Shown here: one piece after another, positions 46,867 to 55,813 of the stretch
Position numbering within the stretch: the first letter of the stretch is position 1
Layout: each line of letters starts with the position of its first letter
Assembly (NCBI GenBank): GCA_021186555.1
Contig: JAJKFL010000013.1
Location: forward strand, 42,546,644 to 42,610,643
DNA from: Reticulitermes speratus
Lineage: Eukaryota > Arthropoda > Insecta > Blattodea > Rhinotermitidae
DNA: 64,000 nt
Direction: 5' to 3'
Position numbers and translations under genes: made by a program
Notes under the pieces: model-generated
Seen by the model: only the letters and a program-made list of their open reading frames with translations
Databases searched by the model: none
What the model was told of the DNA's origin: nothing

Positions 46867-47425
46867 CTGCAGTATGAAGAGGCTACGGACCTGTCGTAAG
46901 ACAGACTGCAGAATGAAGAGGCTACGGACCTGTCGTAAGACAGACTGCAGAATGAAGAGGCTACGGACCTGTCGTAAGACAGACTGCAGAATGAAGAGGC
47001 TACGGACCTGTCGTAAGACAGACTGCAGAATGAAGAGGCTACGGACCTGTCGTAAGACAGACTGCAGAATGAAGAGGCTACGGACCTGTCGTAAGACAGA
47101 CTGCAGAATGAAGAGGCTACGGACCTGTCGTAAGACAGACTGCAGAATGAAGAGGCTACGGACCTGTCGTAAGACAGACTGCAGAATGAAGAGGCTACGG
47201 ACCTGTCGTAAGACAGACTACAGAATGAAGAGGCTACGGACCTGTCTTAAGACAGACTGCAGAATGAAGAGGCTACGGACCTGTCGTAAGACAGACTGCA
47301 GAATGAAGAGGCTACGGACCTGTCGTAAGACAGACTGCAGTATGAAGAGGCTACGGGCCTGTCGTAAGACAGACTGCAGTATGAAGAGGCTACGGGCCTG
47401 TCGTAAGACAGACTGCAGTATGAAT
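46838..47425 (+). repeat. 39-bp minisatellite (about 15 units) grown from the LINE end
   Basis: The unit gaagaggctacggacctgtc+gtaagacagactgcagaat is repeated about 15 times with few changes. Its first copy is the codons for RGYGPVVRQTA and the stop of the preceding LINE ORF, so the array arose by amplifying the LINE terminus. Each unit holds the hairpin CTGTC-GTAA-GACAG. Period divisible by three, so long frames on both strands are artefacts. Confidence 0.93.
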
Positions 47426-47877
47426 GAATCCGACAAGTTTCAGGGGAGGAGAATCTGCACCTAGTTAACAACTTATTCTCAAAACTGAAGTAAAACAACA
47501 ATGATATTCTTGATAGATGTGCAGAACTAGAAACGCTATAAGCAAACGGAAAGTACGCTCTGAGTTCTGCTTTGAACTCATTGTTCTGTACTATAAACTT
47601 ATTAGTTATGGACTTTTGTACATTGTAAACAGCGAGATGTTTATTCGGAATAGTAATCATGCAAGTATAAATGTGTGTAATGTTGAGATATTTGCACTGT
47701 GCTTCAGTCTTTGGTACGTTGAACTTTGTTAGTGAAGAAATTGGCAGTCAGTTTGAGATTTGTATGAAGTAGCGGCAATATGTAGCTACGATGACTGACA
47801 CGTATGAAAATTAAATTTATGTCATAACGTGTATCTCAATACCAAAATTTAATCTAAATCCTTTGCACACGAACATA

Positions 47878-48792
47878 CGAGGTGTGGTAGAAAAGTAATG
47901 AGACTGATTTTCTTTTAACCATGAATTTTATTCCTTTTACAAATCAAGGTTATCCCCTTCAAAATAGTTCCCTTGGGCAGCTACACAGCGACGGAGGCGT
48001 TGTTTCCATTGTTCGTAGCAGTGCTGGAAGGCTTCTGCTGGAATACCTTTCAGCTCGTCGGTTACGCTCTTCTGGATATTATCCAAAGTACCAAAATGGC
48101 ACCCTTTCAAGTGGTTTTTGAGCCGGGGGAATAAAAAGAAGTCACACGGACTGAGATCCGGCGAATAGGGGGGCTGAGGAACCACAGGAATGCTTTTGTC
48201 TGCCAAAAATTCATTGATGGAAACTGCCGTGTGACGTGGGGCGTTGTCGTGGTGCAGCATCTCATGCCCAAATCCCGTGTTAAAATTTGATGGACGGTAA
48301 ACCGGTTCAAATTTAACTCACTGCTGATCATTCTCAACGTCAATCAACGATCTGACCTCACAAGAGACCTCACTCTTTCCACATTGTCGTCCGTTTTTGA
48401 GGTTGAAGGTCTTCCCGCACGAGGTTCGTCTTCCACTTGTTCTCTGCCTTCTAAAAAGGACTTCTGCCATCTGAACACTTGTGCCCTGGATAGGGAATGT
48501 TCTCATAAGCCCTTTGTAACTTTTCATAAGCCACAGTAGCGGATTCGCCAAGCTTCACACAAAATTTGATGGCACAACTTTGCTCAAACTTTTGCCGGTC
48601 CATTTTCGTAACGCACCTCACAAACACAACTTCACTTCAGACGCTCTCAACAATCGCGTAGCAACTGTAGCAAGTTCAAACTTGTACTGAGTCTACGGCA
48701 GGGGTTAACCTAACTGCCATGTGAAGGGGGAGGCAGCAGCGTTGTCGGTTCGTGCACAGCGTTGCCAGTCTCATTACTTTTCTTTAACGCAC
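47878..48792 (-). mobile_element. mariner-like transposon, internally deleted
   Basis: The ends share agaaaagtaatgagactg (47888-47905 and inverted at 48768-48785), with TA on both sides (47876-47877, 48793-48794). The 915-bp body keeps the start and the end of a transposase on the minus strand but not the middle. It is therefore a non-autonomous deletion derivative. Confidence 0.88.
47937..48603 (-). pseudogene. mariner transposase, catalytic middle deleted
   Basis: The start MDRQKFEQSCAIKFCVKLG (48603) leads into the N-terminal helix-turn-helix region, with frame breaks, then RMISSELNLNRFTVHQILT. Directly after TRDLGM the sequence jumps to LHHDNAPRHTAVSINEFLAD, then PPYSPDLSPCDFFLFPRLKN and the normal C-terminus. 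The first catalytic Asp region is missing; the second and third (HDNAP, PDLSPCD) remain. Confidence 0.9.
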
Positions 48793-48794
48793 TA

Positions 48795-49880
48795 AAATCC
48801 AGTGATAACCACGTGTGTCACCTGCTGTAACTATAAAGATCTTTGTCCCTTGTCTCCGTTTGTGTGTTTCGTATGATCCTCAGAATAAATTGCGCCTATT
48901 TTCCGACGCAGCATTAATTATTTGGCCTTTTTATATAATGAAGTAAGTGCATTTTCTGAGAAGTTGCAACGCAATTTTAAACATCAGACGAAACTTAGGC
49001 TTCAAACGCCCTATGTAAACGTTTCGAGAATTTGTTGAAATATGGGATAATTTAGGCTACGTATGCTTATTTTAATAAAGAAGTCTGCAACAAAGAAATG
49101 AGTTAAAATCACTGACTCCGTTCTACACGTCTAGCCCAAGATAGAGGTAGTAAATGTGGTTCTGCTTTCGGAATTAGGATTTTAAAGTTGGGTTATCAAT
49201 TACACATGATTTGAAACTAGGGAATTGGTTTACGGATATTTCTATGCCGATTTTAACAATAAAAATTCGATTTTGAATTAGACATACAGAACTTCTGTGG
49301 TCTCCTTTGTTCTGCGTATTGCGGCTATGTCATAGTGCGGTGATTAATTTCACGTTCACGTGTTTTGCTATTGCCCGAGGTTTCACTGAGGAGGCGGAAA
49401 TGAAAGGAGACCGACGGTGGGTTAATACATCTTGTATTTAATGCGGTTCGCGTGTGAATATATTAGCGGGGTTTCGGCCACCTTGATGGTGAATTGAACT
49501 GCGTTCGGTCTTCAAAAATCAGTTAGAGAAGTTTTTGTACTTTGTATATGTATTAATTTGTTGCTTAAAGTTTCTTCTTACTTTAATATTTGTGTCATAT
49601 GTGACTTAGGTATTTCTACTGAAATTAATGAAATCGAAATGCACATAAATTTTAAATTTCTAAAATGCCATCTTTATTAGATGGCTTACGTTATTTATTT
49701 GTCTAACGACTTCAGTATGTCGGTAAATGTGAAAGGGATCGGTAAGGTGGTAAGAGAATGCTAGTGTTTGTCGATCACGTTAGTAAAATAATGATAATGA
49801 AGCGGATCGTATCGATAAGACAATGGACATAGAATGTGATATTTTCACTCCGTGCATTACCTATCCTTACAGTCAATCGC
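48795..49880. other. Intergenic, nothing recognised
   Basis: A faint hammerhead-like string (minus strand, GGTGGCCGAAACCCCGC near 49465) was seen but lacks a core. Confidence 0.45.
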
Positions 49881-49894
49881 ATTTACCAACAGAT

Positions 49895-50182
49895 TCTTTT
49901 TTTTTTTTGTGAGGGGGCCCCGCAGCTGATGCTACGGACGCACCGCAGCCTTAAGGCTTATTGTGCAACCCTGTGATGAAGATGAGCAGTTTTTTACCAA
50001 GTTTTACAAGTAATGGAGCACCAGTGGAATGAAATTGACGGGGGAAAACCGACAACTCGGAGAAAAGCCTGTCCCAGTGCCACTTTGTCCACCACAAATC
50101 TCACATGGACTTGACCTGGGATCGAACCCGGGCCTCCGTGGTGAGAGGCCGGCGACTAACCGCCCGAGCCATGGCACGGCCT
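49895..50182 (-). mobile_element. tRNA-derived SINE family B, copy 1
   Basis: On the minus strand: ggccgtgccatggctcgggc (A box), gcccgggttcgatcccagg (B box), and a body ending in ctgcggtgcgtccgtagc. Perfect duplication tttaccaacagat (49882-49894, 50183-50195). It inserted in the terminal box of foldback element Z. Confidence 0.9.
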
Positions 50183-50233
50183 TTTACCAACAGATGCACA
50201 TAATAGGACTATAAACTGTACATAAATTTAAAA

Positions 50234-50277
50234 AACGCGCACATGTTTCGGCGCCAAGGCGCCATCCTCAGGGAGTC
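50234..50277 (-). ncRNA. Hammerhead-like motif (Z, left), probably inactive
   Basis: On the minus strand: CUCC, CUGAGGA, U, GGCGCC..GGCGCC, GAAA, CAUG, then UG instead of UH, and no complementary helix I. A G at the cleavage position blocks hammerhead cleavage. Confidence 0.5.
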
Positions 50278-50284
50278 TCAAATA

Positions 50285-50362
50285 CAGGGCATACACAAAA
50301 GAATGGTGCGGTTTTAATAGTGTTCACTATTAAAACCGCACCATTCTTTTGTGTATGCCCTG
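50285..50362. mobile_element. 78-bp perfect hairpin MITE
   Basis: Two 38-bp arms, perfectly inverted, with a 2-nt TT centre. The ends are CAGGGCATACACAAAAGAAT, then GGTGCGG. TA on both sides (50283-50284, 50363-50364). The same end sequence borders the 540-bp element at 55272, which encodes a transposase fragment. Confidence 0.9.
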
Positions 50363-50617
50363 TACAGCACGATACACACCGGCGCGTGCCACTGGCACTA
50401 GATCCTCTTGCATCGCGTAGGATGTTTGTATGCGTGCACTGCTCGTAATGTGAACAGACATTGCACTTTGACCTAGAACTTATCAGACTTATGATAGCCA
50501 CGATATCAACAACGCTGTAGTTTTAGCTTACCATTTTTATATATTTCATAATTTTAACATTTTAAATATCCTAATACTTGGCATTGCACTTGCCAGATTG
50601 ATGTATTGGTGCTTGTA

Positions 50618-50916
50618 AAAAGGTAAAGCAACCCAATTACAGGCCTAGACAGGCCCTTAGGGTTCCAGGAGGTTGAGGCTGCCAGATTTGTAGACAATCG
50701 GCACATGAAGGTGGTAAGGTTGTCAGCCCTAAGCACCGGTCGCCTTTACCCCCCAGGAAATATTCCTGGTACTCATTTCTGTTAGAGGCTGAGTCGACCC
50801 CAGGGCCATAGTGCGACCGAAACGATTATGTCAAGGAATTAATTCCAATGACACCACCACGACGTTCCGGTTTGTAGCGTAGTGCCTCAACCAACTACGC
50901 CACCGCGCGCCCCTTT
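50618..50916 (-). mobile_element. SINE family A, copy 3
   Basis: Full tRNA head on the minus strand with a partial loss in the B-box area (accaccacgacg). Duplication tattggtgcttgta (50604-50617, 50917-50930). Confidence 0.9.
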
Positions 50917-50944
50917 TATTGGTGCTTGTACTCCTTTGTATTTG

Positions 50945-50993
50945 AGACTCCCTGAGGATGGTGACTTGGCGCCGAAACATGTAGGAGTTTTTG
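50945..50993 (+). ncRNA. Hammerhead-ribozyme-like motif (Z, right)
   Basis: ACUCC, CUGAGGA, U, GGUG..CGCC, GAAA, CAUG, UA, GGAGU. Helix I is 5 bp, the cleavage base is A, and all core bases are in place. Confidence 0.62.
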
Positions 50994-51040
50994 AAACGTA
51001 TGTACAGTTTGTAATTATATTATGTGCGTCTGTTTGTAAA

Positions 51041-53016
51041 TGTGACTGAGTAATCATAGAAGTCCAGCATGTTGTTTAGATGTAAGGAGGTGATGAAACA
51101 GACGTTGACGGACTCCGTGTCATGACGTTTCGTCAAGCTGCCGGTCTTACATACATTGTACAGCTGATAGAAAGTTTCGCACTTGACTAATTTTCAAGTA
51201 GGCTATTGTAAAAGCAAGGCAGTAAGCAGACATGAGCGGCAGCGCTTGTAGTTGCTAAGCCTACTCCCGTATTCAAGCGAGACAGTTCAAAGTAGAAGAC
51301 TGCTGATGACAAATGCATGTCTGAAATGCGTTCATTTGGGAGGTGTTTAAATACACGACGTTTTAACAATGTTGATGTATACTTCCGTCGCTGCCGTAGG
51401 CGTCTTACTGATTACGGGCTATGGTGAATGTATTCATTTTGAGATCTGACACCCTGATTTCGGAATGGTTCAGCCGCAAGAAGTCGTGTGAGTGAATTTT
51501 GCGGAGACAGGCCACATGTCCACATTTTTAGTCAAAGGCGTGAAACACGATCCTACGGATATACCGTCATCTTCCGAAATATCTCGTAATCTTAACCATC
51601 GATGTAAATGCACCGAGGTATTGAGTGCGTCGATTTTTCAACATTTAGCGAAGTGCACGAGCGGCGGGAATAATAATCTTCTTCCAGCAATTCTCGACCA
51701 CTTTTAAAACGCTTATGTCAGCCATATAGCGTTTATCGGCTTTATGTCTCTTCGCCAAGTGCCCCTTTTGACAAGTCCTAAGTTTGCGTTTTAAGTTTCC
51801 CCGTTTTGTACCAAAACCTTACACGACTGCTCTGTTCCTTTAACGACATTTTAAAGAAATCGGCGATGCACACTTCCTTTGAAATGAAACCATTGTTTTT
51901 ACTCTACAGCATAACACGATGGGACTGAATGGAATACAGCAGTGGGATCCAGACGCTATACTAAACCGAATGATCACGCGGATGTCACATGATTGTAAGA
52001 GGGAGGTTGCGCTCACAGTCCGAGATCATTTTGAACAGGTATGGAAAGAGGAGACAAGGCCCATTGAATGTGTTAAGAATGTGTGTACCGCAAGAACCTG
52101 TTGTAGGACAGATAGAACTCGACTCAAATATCTTTTCCGCGACGCAGAGACCAAAATCAGTCAGTCCCCACTACTCCCTGTCTGTCCTTTTAGCATCACC
52201 GTTGTTGCTACATCAGTCATTTTCCTTTCAGCCACCGTCCTGTGAAGGTTATTTAGTAGCGTATAGGAGTAGGAGGTATTTGTCTTTACGTTATAACAAC
52301 GTGGCAGCGTTGCGTTGATTGCCCAGGACTGGGTACAGTGCGCTATTGCCAAGTCGAAATAAACTGTTCCCAATATATGCTCCGTTAGCAATACGTTTAA
52401 ACGATGTTACCTCTGTGAACATTGAGAGAGAGTGACTATGTGGCAAACATGGTGCAAGGAGCCCTCTACCTTTGCACTTAGCTCCGCCCCTTCCTCTCTC
52501 TCTACATTTTTCCTCGCGCAGGACGCGGAAAAATTATATGTGTCGCATTATACAGACCTGTGAAGTGTAATGTGTGTGTGTGTGTGTGTTTTCTAGGCAA
52601 ATATATGATCCTGCATTTTTGAAGGCGCGGAGAGAGTTTGAAAGCGCGTTATTGAGAATTGGTTTTTAATCTAACAGTGAATGTTACACTATGTAGTTGG
52701 GTTCATAGGTAATCGTAAATGGAGGTCGATGGGACATATTCATATTCAGAACGTTCTGGTTTCAAATTTCGTCCCAGAGGTCGGCTGTTGTGAATGAGGA
52801 TTTGAGGGGTTTCCTTTACTGCCTCTCAGGCATATTCCGGGTAACACATCTCCCACATCGCTGGCAGTTCATTATTTACTAGGTTAGTCATGCTGTCAGT
52901 CGGTTATGTATAGGCTCAGGTGTTTACGGCGTTACCCTGCAAGATGGTTGAAGCGATATCGCCTCTGACTTGTTTCGGAGGGCCCCGATTTGAATTTTGT
53001 TCGGGACACTGACTGT
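51041..53016. other. Intergenic, nothing recognised
   Basis: An open frame at 51919-52245 is preceded by a fair acceptor (tactctacag) but has no known domain. A (TG)n tract at 52568-52590. Confidence 0.45.
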
Positions 53017-53304
53017 GTGTGTGTGTGGGTGAAGGGCCCCGCAGCAGATGCTACGGACGCACCGCAGCCTTGAGGCTTATTGTACAACCCTGTGATGAAG
53101 ATGGTTAATTTTTTTTTTCGTTTTCTCGTATAATGAAGCAGCGATGCAATGAAATTGACAGGGGAAAACCGAAGTACTCGGGGAAAAACCTGTCCCAGTG
53201 CCACTTTGTCCACCACAAGTCCCACATGGACTGAGCCGGGATCGAACCCAGGCCTTCGCGGTGAGAGGCCGGCGACTAACCGCCTGAGCCATGGCACGGC
53301 CCAC
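53017..53304 (-). mobile_element. SINE family B, copy 2
   Basis: Same head and body as copy 1. Duplication acactgactgt (53006-53016, 53305-53315). The 3' side runs into a (TG)n tract. Confidence 0.9.
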
Positions 53305-53570
53305 ACACTGACTGTACTAACTGAGGTTTATCGTGGTTTCCCCACGGTTCGTGTATGCAGATGACGACGCTCCCTGTAGCAATCAAACCAACAAATGCAC
53401 TTTACTGGGGAGTACCCCTACAGTCTACCTTCTACACGTTTCGCCCCTCTTCGGGCTATTATCAAGGAGTATCAGTAAACCAGTAAAACTAAAAGACGTT
53501 ACACAGGTATGCAGTGTTACTTGTAAAATGTAATGTTCATTGACAAGTGTTGTGTAGGCCTACCCCCCCC
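53305..53570 (-). mobile_element. Hammerhead-like element, single copy (relative of X/Y/Z)
   Basis: On the minus strand the order is hammerhead-like motif (53424-53472), then the box AAGTGCATTTGTTGGTTTGA (53386-53403), as in X, Y and Z. The unit is about 97% identical by eye to the inverse of 61483-61748. Confidence 0.65.
53424..53472 (-). ncRNA. Degenerate hammerhead-like motif
   Basis: On the minus strand: CUCCUUGAUAAUA, GCCC..GGGGC, GAAA, CGUG, UA, GAAGG. Helix II, GAAA and UA fit, but the CUGANGA core is not matched. Confidence 0.35.
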
Positions 53571-53812
53571 CCCCCATGGCGCAACAGCCCCTAGCGGGCC
53601 AGGGCCTCATAATTATCGAGAGTTTACGATTACAGACACACCACACTCGGTAGGACTCCTCTGGACGAGTGATCAGCCCGTCGCAGAGACCTCTACCTGA
53701 CAGCACACAACACTCACAACAGACAGACATCCATGTTACCGGCGGGATTCGAACCCACAATCCCAGAAAGCTAGCGGCCGCAGACCCACGTCTTAGACCG
53801 CGCGGGTGAGAT
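53571..53812 (-). mobile_element. SINE family C, copy 2
   Basis: On the minus strand: gtctaagacgtgggtctgcg, gggttcgaatcccgccgg, catggatgtctgtctgttgt, then gtagaggtctctgcgacggg, ending ggcccgctaggggctgttg near a C run. Confidence 0.85.
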
Positions 53813-54003
53813 AGGCCTATACAAATGTAAAACTTACAGAATAAAAACTAAATTAGAGGTAAAACTGAAAATAAAAATTTGAATGGCTGTGCTTAAATGT
53901 TTTCAAAATTGAAAGTGTCTTTTGTGGAGTGTAGTCATACAGTTTCACGTACAAACACACGACTTCTTATTCTTGTTCTTCTTCTGATTTTATTAATTTA
54001 TTG

Positions 54004-54076
54004 ATGCTCCTTGGTAATGACCCGGAAAGGAGCCGAAGCATGTATGCGGTACTCACCAGGGAAATGTATTTGTTGG
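54004..54076 (+). ncRNA. Degenerate hammerhead-like motif with family box
   Basis: CUCCUUGGUAAUGA, CC..GG pairing, CGAAGC, CAUG, UA, then ggtactcaccaggg and AATGTATTTGTTGGT. Related to the motif at 61578, with GAAG replacing GAAA. Confidence 0.35.
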
Positions 54077-54295
54077 TTCGAATATTATTGAGTGTGCAAT
54101 AAAATACATCGTGATATGCAGCACTATAAGACGATGCTGCCGTGAGACTGCAATGTCTTTCTTGCATATACACTATTATTCGTCTGTATATGGTTTGGGT
54201 TCGTCACAGTGTCATTTAGCAAAGCATAAATCTGTAAGTATAGGTTGCTGCGTTATAGAGCCTTTATATATATATATATATGTATATGTTTTTTT

Positions 54296-54697
54296 TTCTA
54301 TGGCTCGACAGCCCTATATGGGCCTGGGCCTCCTCGTTTCGTCGAGGTTTCATGGTCACACAATTTAGACACACCACAGTCGGTAGGACTCCTCTGGACG
54401 AGTGATCAGCCCGTCGCAGAGACCTCTACCTGACAACACACAACACTCACAAGAGACAGACATCCATGCCCCCGGTGGGATTTTTTTTTTTTTTAAACTA
54501 ATTCCTGGGTTTTCCCCTTTGATCCATTTTTGTTCTGTATTAGTCCTTTTTCGTCCTTTCATGTCACTTACGGTCCACAACCGTCTTTTTACAACACAAC
54601 ACAAACATCCATGCCCCCGGTGGGATTCGAACCCACGATCCTAGTAAGCGAGCGGCCGCAGACCCACGCCTTAGGCCGCACGGCCACTGGGATCGGC
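54296..54697 (-). mobile_element. SINE family C, copy 3, split by a poly(A) insertion
   Basis: Head and B box at 54600-54697 (minus strand gggttcgaatcccaccgg) and body at 54296-54481. A 21-bp direct repeat (54461-54481 and 54606-54626, catccatgcccccggtggga) flanks about 124 bp that, on the minus strand, ends in a run of about 13 A. This is the signature of a retroposed insertion with its target duplication. Confidence 0.85.
54482..54605 (-). mobile_element. Small poly(A)-tailed retroinsertion
   Basis: On the minus strand it reads aaaaagacggttgtggaccg and onward to a terminal A run. Source transcript not recognised; probably the 3' end of a non-LTR element or processed RNA. Confidence 0.65.
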
Positions 54698-55099
54698 TAT
54701 ATTCTTTCTAATAGGGGACATAATATGATCGTGCTTTAAGTCGTATTAAGAATTTCAGGTGGTAGGGTCTGAGTTCTTATCTCGTTAAATACTATCCTGC
54801 AATATTCAGTTATGCGAACAATTCAAGTGGTGCTTCGGCCTAGTTAAAGTGGTGACAGGACAGTGAATTTACGGGCTGGAGATGAGGGACAATACGGTAA
54901 CGGAAAGCGGATAATGATCTTCAGCGAAAACCACCAATCTTTCGCAGCGTGAAGAGCAAGGTACCAACTGTCAGATCTGCCTTTATGCACACAGTACTTT
55001 AAGCTGCATAATTTTCTTCAATTTACAAGTAGCCTACATGTAATAAGTGCGATGGACTTCCGTCGTCATCTCAGTGAAATATGTTGTAAATATATTCTG

Positions 55100-55150
55100 C
55101 TTGCTACATGTTTCGACTAAATACCTACAGTAATCTTCACGTGAGACTAT
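55100..55150 (-). ncRNA. Possible hammerhead-like motif, weak
   Basis: On the minus strand: GUGAAGA, ACUG..UAGU, CGAAA, CAUG, UA. The first core base is changed and helix I is absent. Confidence 0.25.
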
Positions 55151-55271
55151 GTGAAGTGTAAAAATATAAACAATTCTTATTTTAAAAATACTTTAAAGAC
55201 TGGTCAAAATTATAAGTTAAAAATGAAATTGTTAAAAATATTTATAAGACCATTATAGAAATCTCCATGTA

Positions 55272-55811
55272 CAGGGCATACACAAAAGAATGGTGCGGTA
55301 TCAAAAAACGGTTTAAAACATAGCCGCTTACGCAACACCTTCCACACCGTCATTTTTGGCATGCCCAATTCCCTGCTTCCTTTAGCCACTGACTTGCGGG
55401 GACTTCGCTGAAACGCCTCACGCACTCTTTCAATGTTTTCATCAGACACACGAGGTGACCAGGACTCTTGCCTTTACACAAGCATCCAGTTACTACAAAC
55501 TGTCGGTACCACCTGCTTATGTTATTCTTGTGTGGTGCGTCTTTTTTAAACCGTGCACGAAACTCACGCTGCACTGTAATCACAGATCTGGACACCTCAA
55601 AACGGAGCACACAGAAAGCCTTCTCCTGCTGCAACGCCATCTTTGAAACTGGCCCCGCGGCCACGCAGTAAGCATGAGAAGCGAACTGCTGGTAGCGCAT
55701 CAGAAAGTTGGACAGTTGCCGCCGCTGACTGTGTATGTTGTGCCCGTGTAATGTGAGACATAAATTTTTTATTCACTTTTGAAACCGCACCAATCTTTTG
55801 TGTATGCCCTG
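55272..55811 (-). mobile_element. 540-bp DNA element with transposase N-terminus
   Basis: The ends CAGGGCATACACAAAAGAAT, GGTGCGGT are inverted (55272, 55811), flanked by TA (55270-55271, 55812-55813). The interior has only the DNA-binding part of a transposase. A deletion derivative related to the hairpin at 50285. Confidence 0.9.
55300..55640 (-). pseudogene. Transposase N-terminal domain (DUF4817/HTH type), truncated
   Basis: Start at 55640 (MALQQEKAFCVLRFEVSRSV). It continues ISRWYRQFVVTGCLCKGKSP (DUF4817-type first helix-turn-helix) and, after a 1-nt break near 55455, VSDENIERVREAFQRSPRKS and MPKMTVWKVLRKRL (second helix-turn-helix). The DDE domain is missing; the right terminal repeat follows within 30 bp. 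Such N-terminal remnants could bind ends and interfere with transposition (inference). Confidence 0.85.
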
Positions 55812-55813
55812 TA

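Larger units (their letters stand above)
50183..51040. mobile_element. Foldback element Z with paired hammerhead-like motifs
   Basis: Left arm 50183-50284 (box ACCAACAGATGCACATAA, then the minus-strand motif) and right arm about 50935-51040 (plus-strand motif, box TATGTGCGTCTGTTTGTAAA) are inverted copies. The interior was later hit by a 78-bp hairpin MITE exactly at the inner edge of the left arm and by a SINE. Less similar arms than X and Y, so older. Confidence 0.7.

Noticed and set aside
46820-47464. Arginine/cysteine-rich 214-codon frame
   Set aside because: Made of the 39-bp minisatellite read in a frame other than that of the parent LINE.
49440-49500. Hammerhead-like string with GGCCGAAACCCCGC on the minus strand
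   Set aside because: No CUGANGA core, no helix I and no family box found.
51919-52245. 108-codon frame after a fair acceptor site
   Set aside because: No recognised domain, no matching partner exon and no sign of codon bias; could be revisited with RNA-seq.
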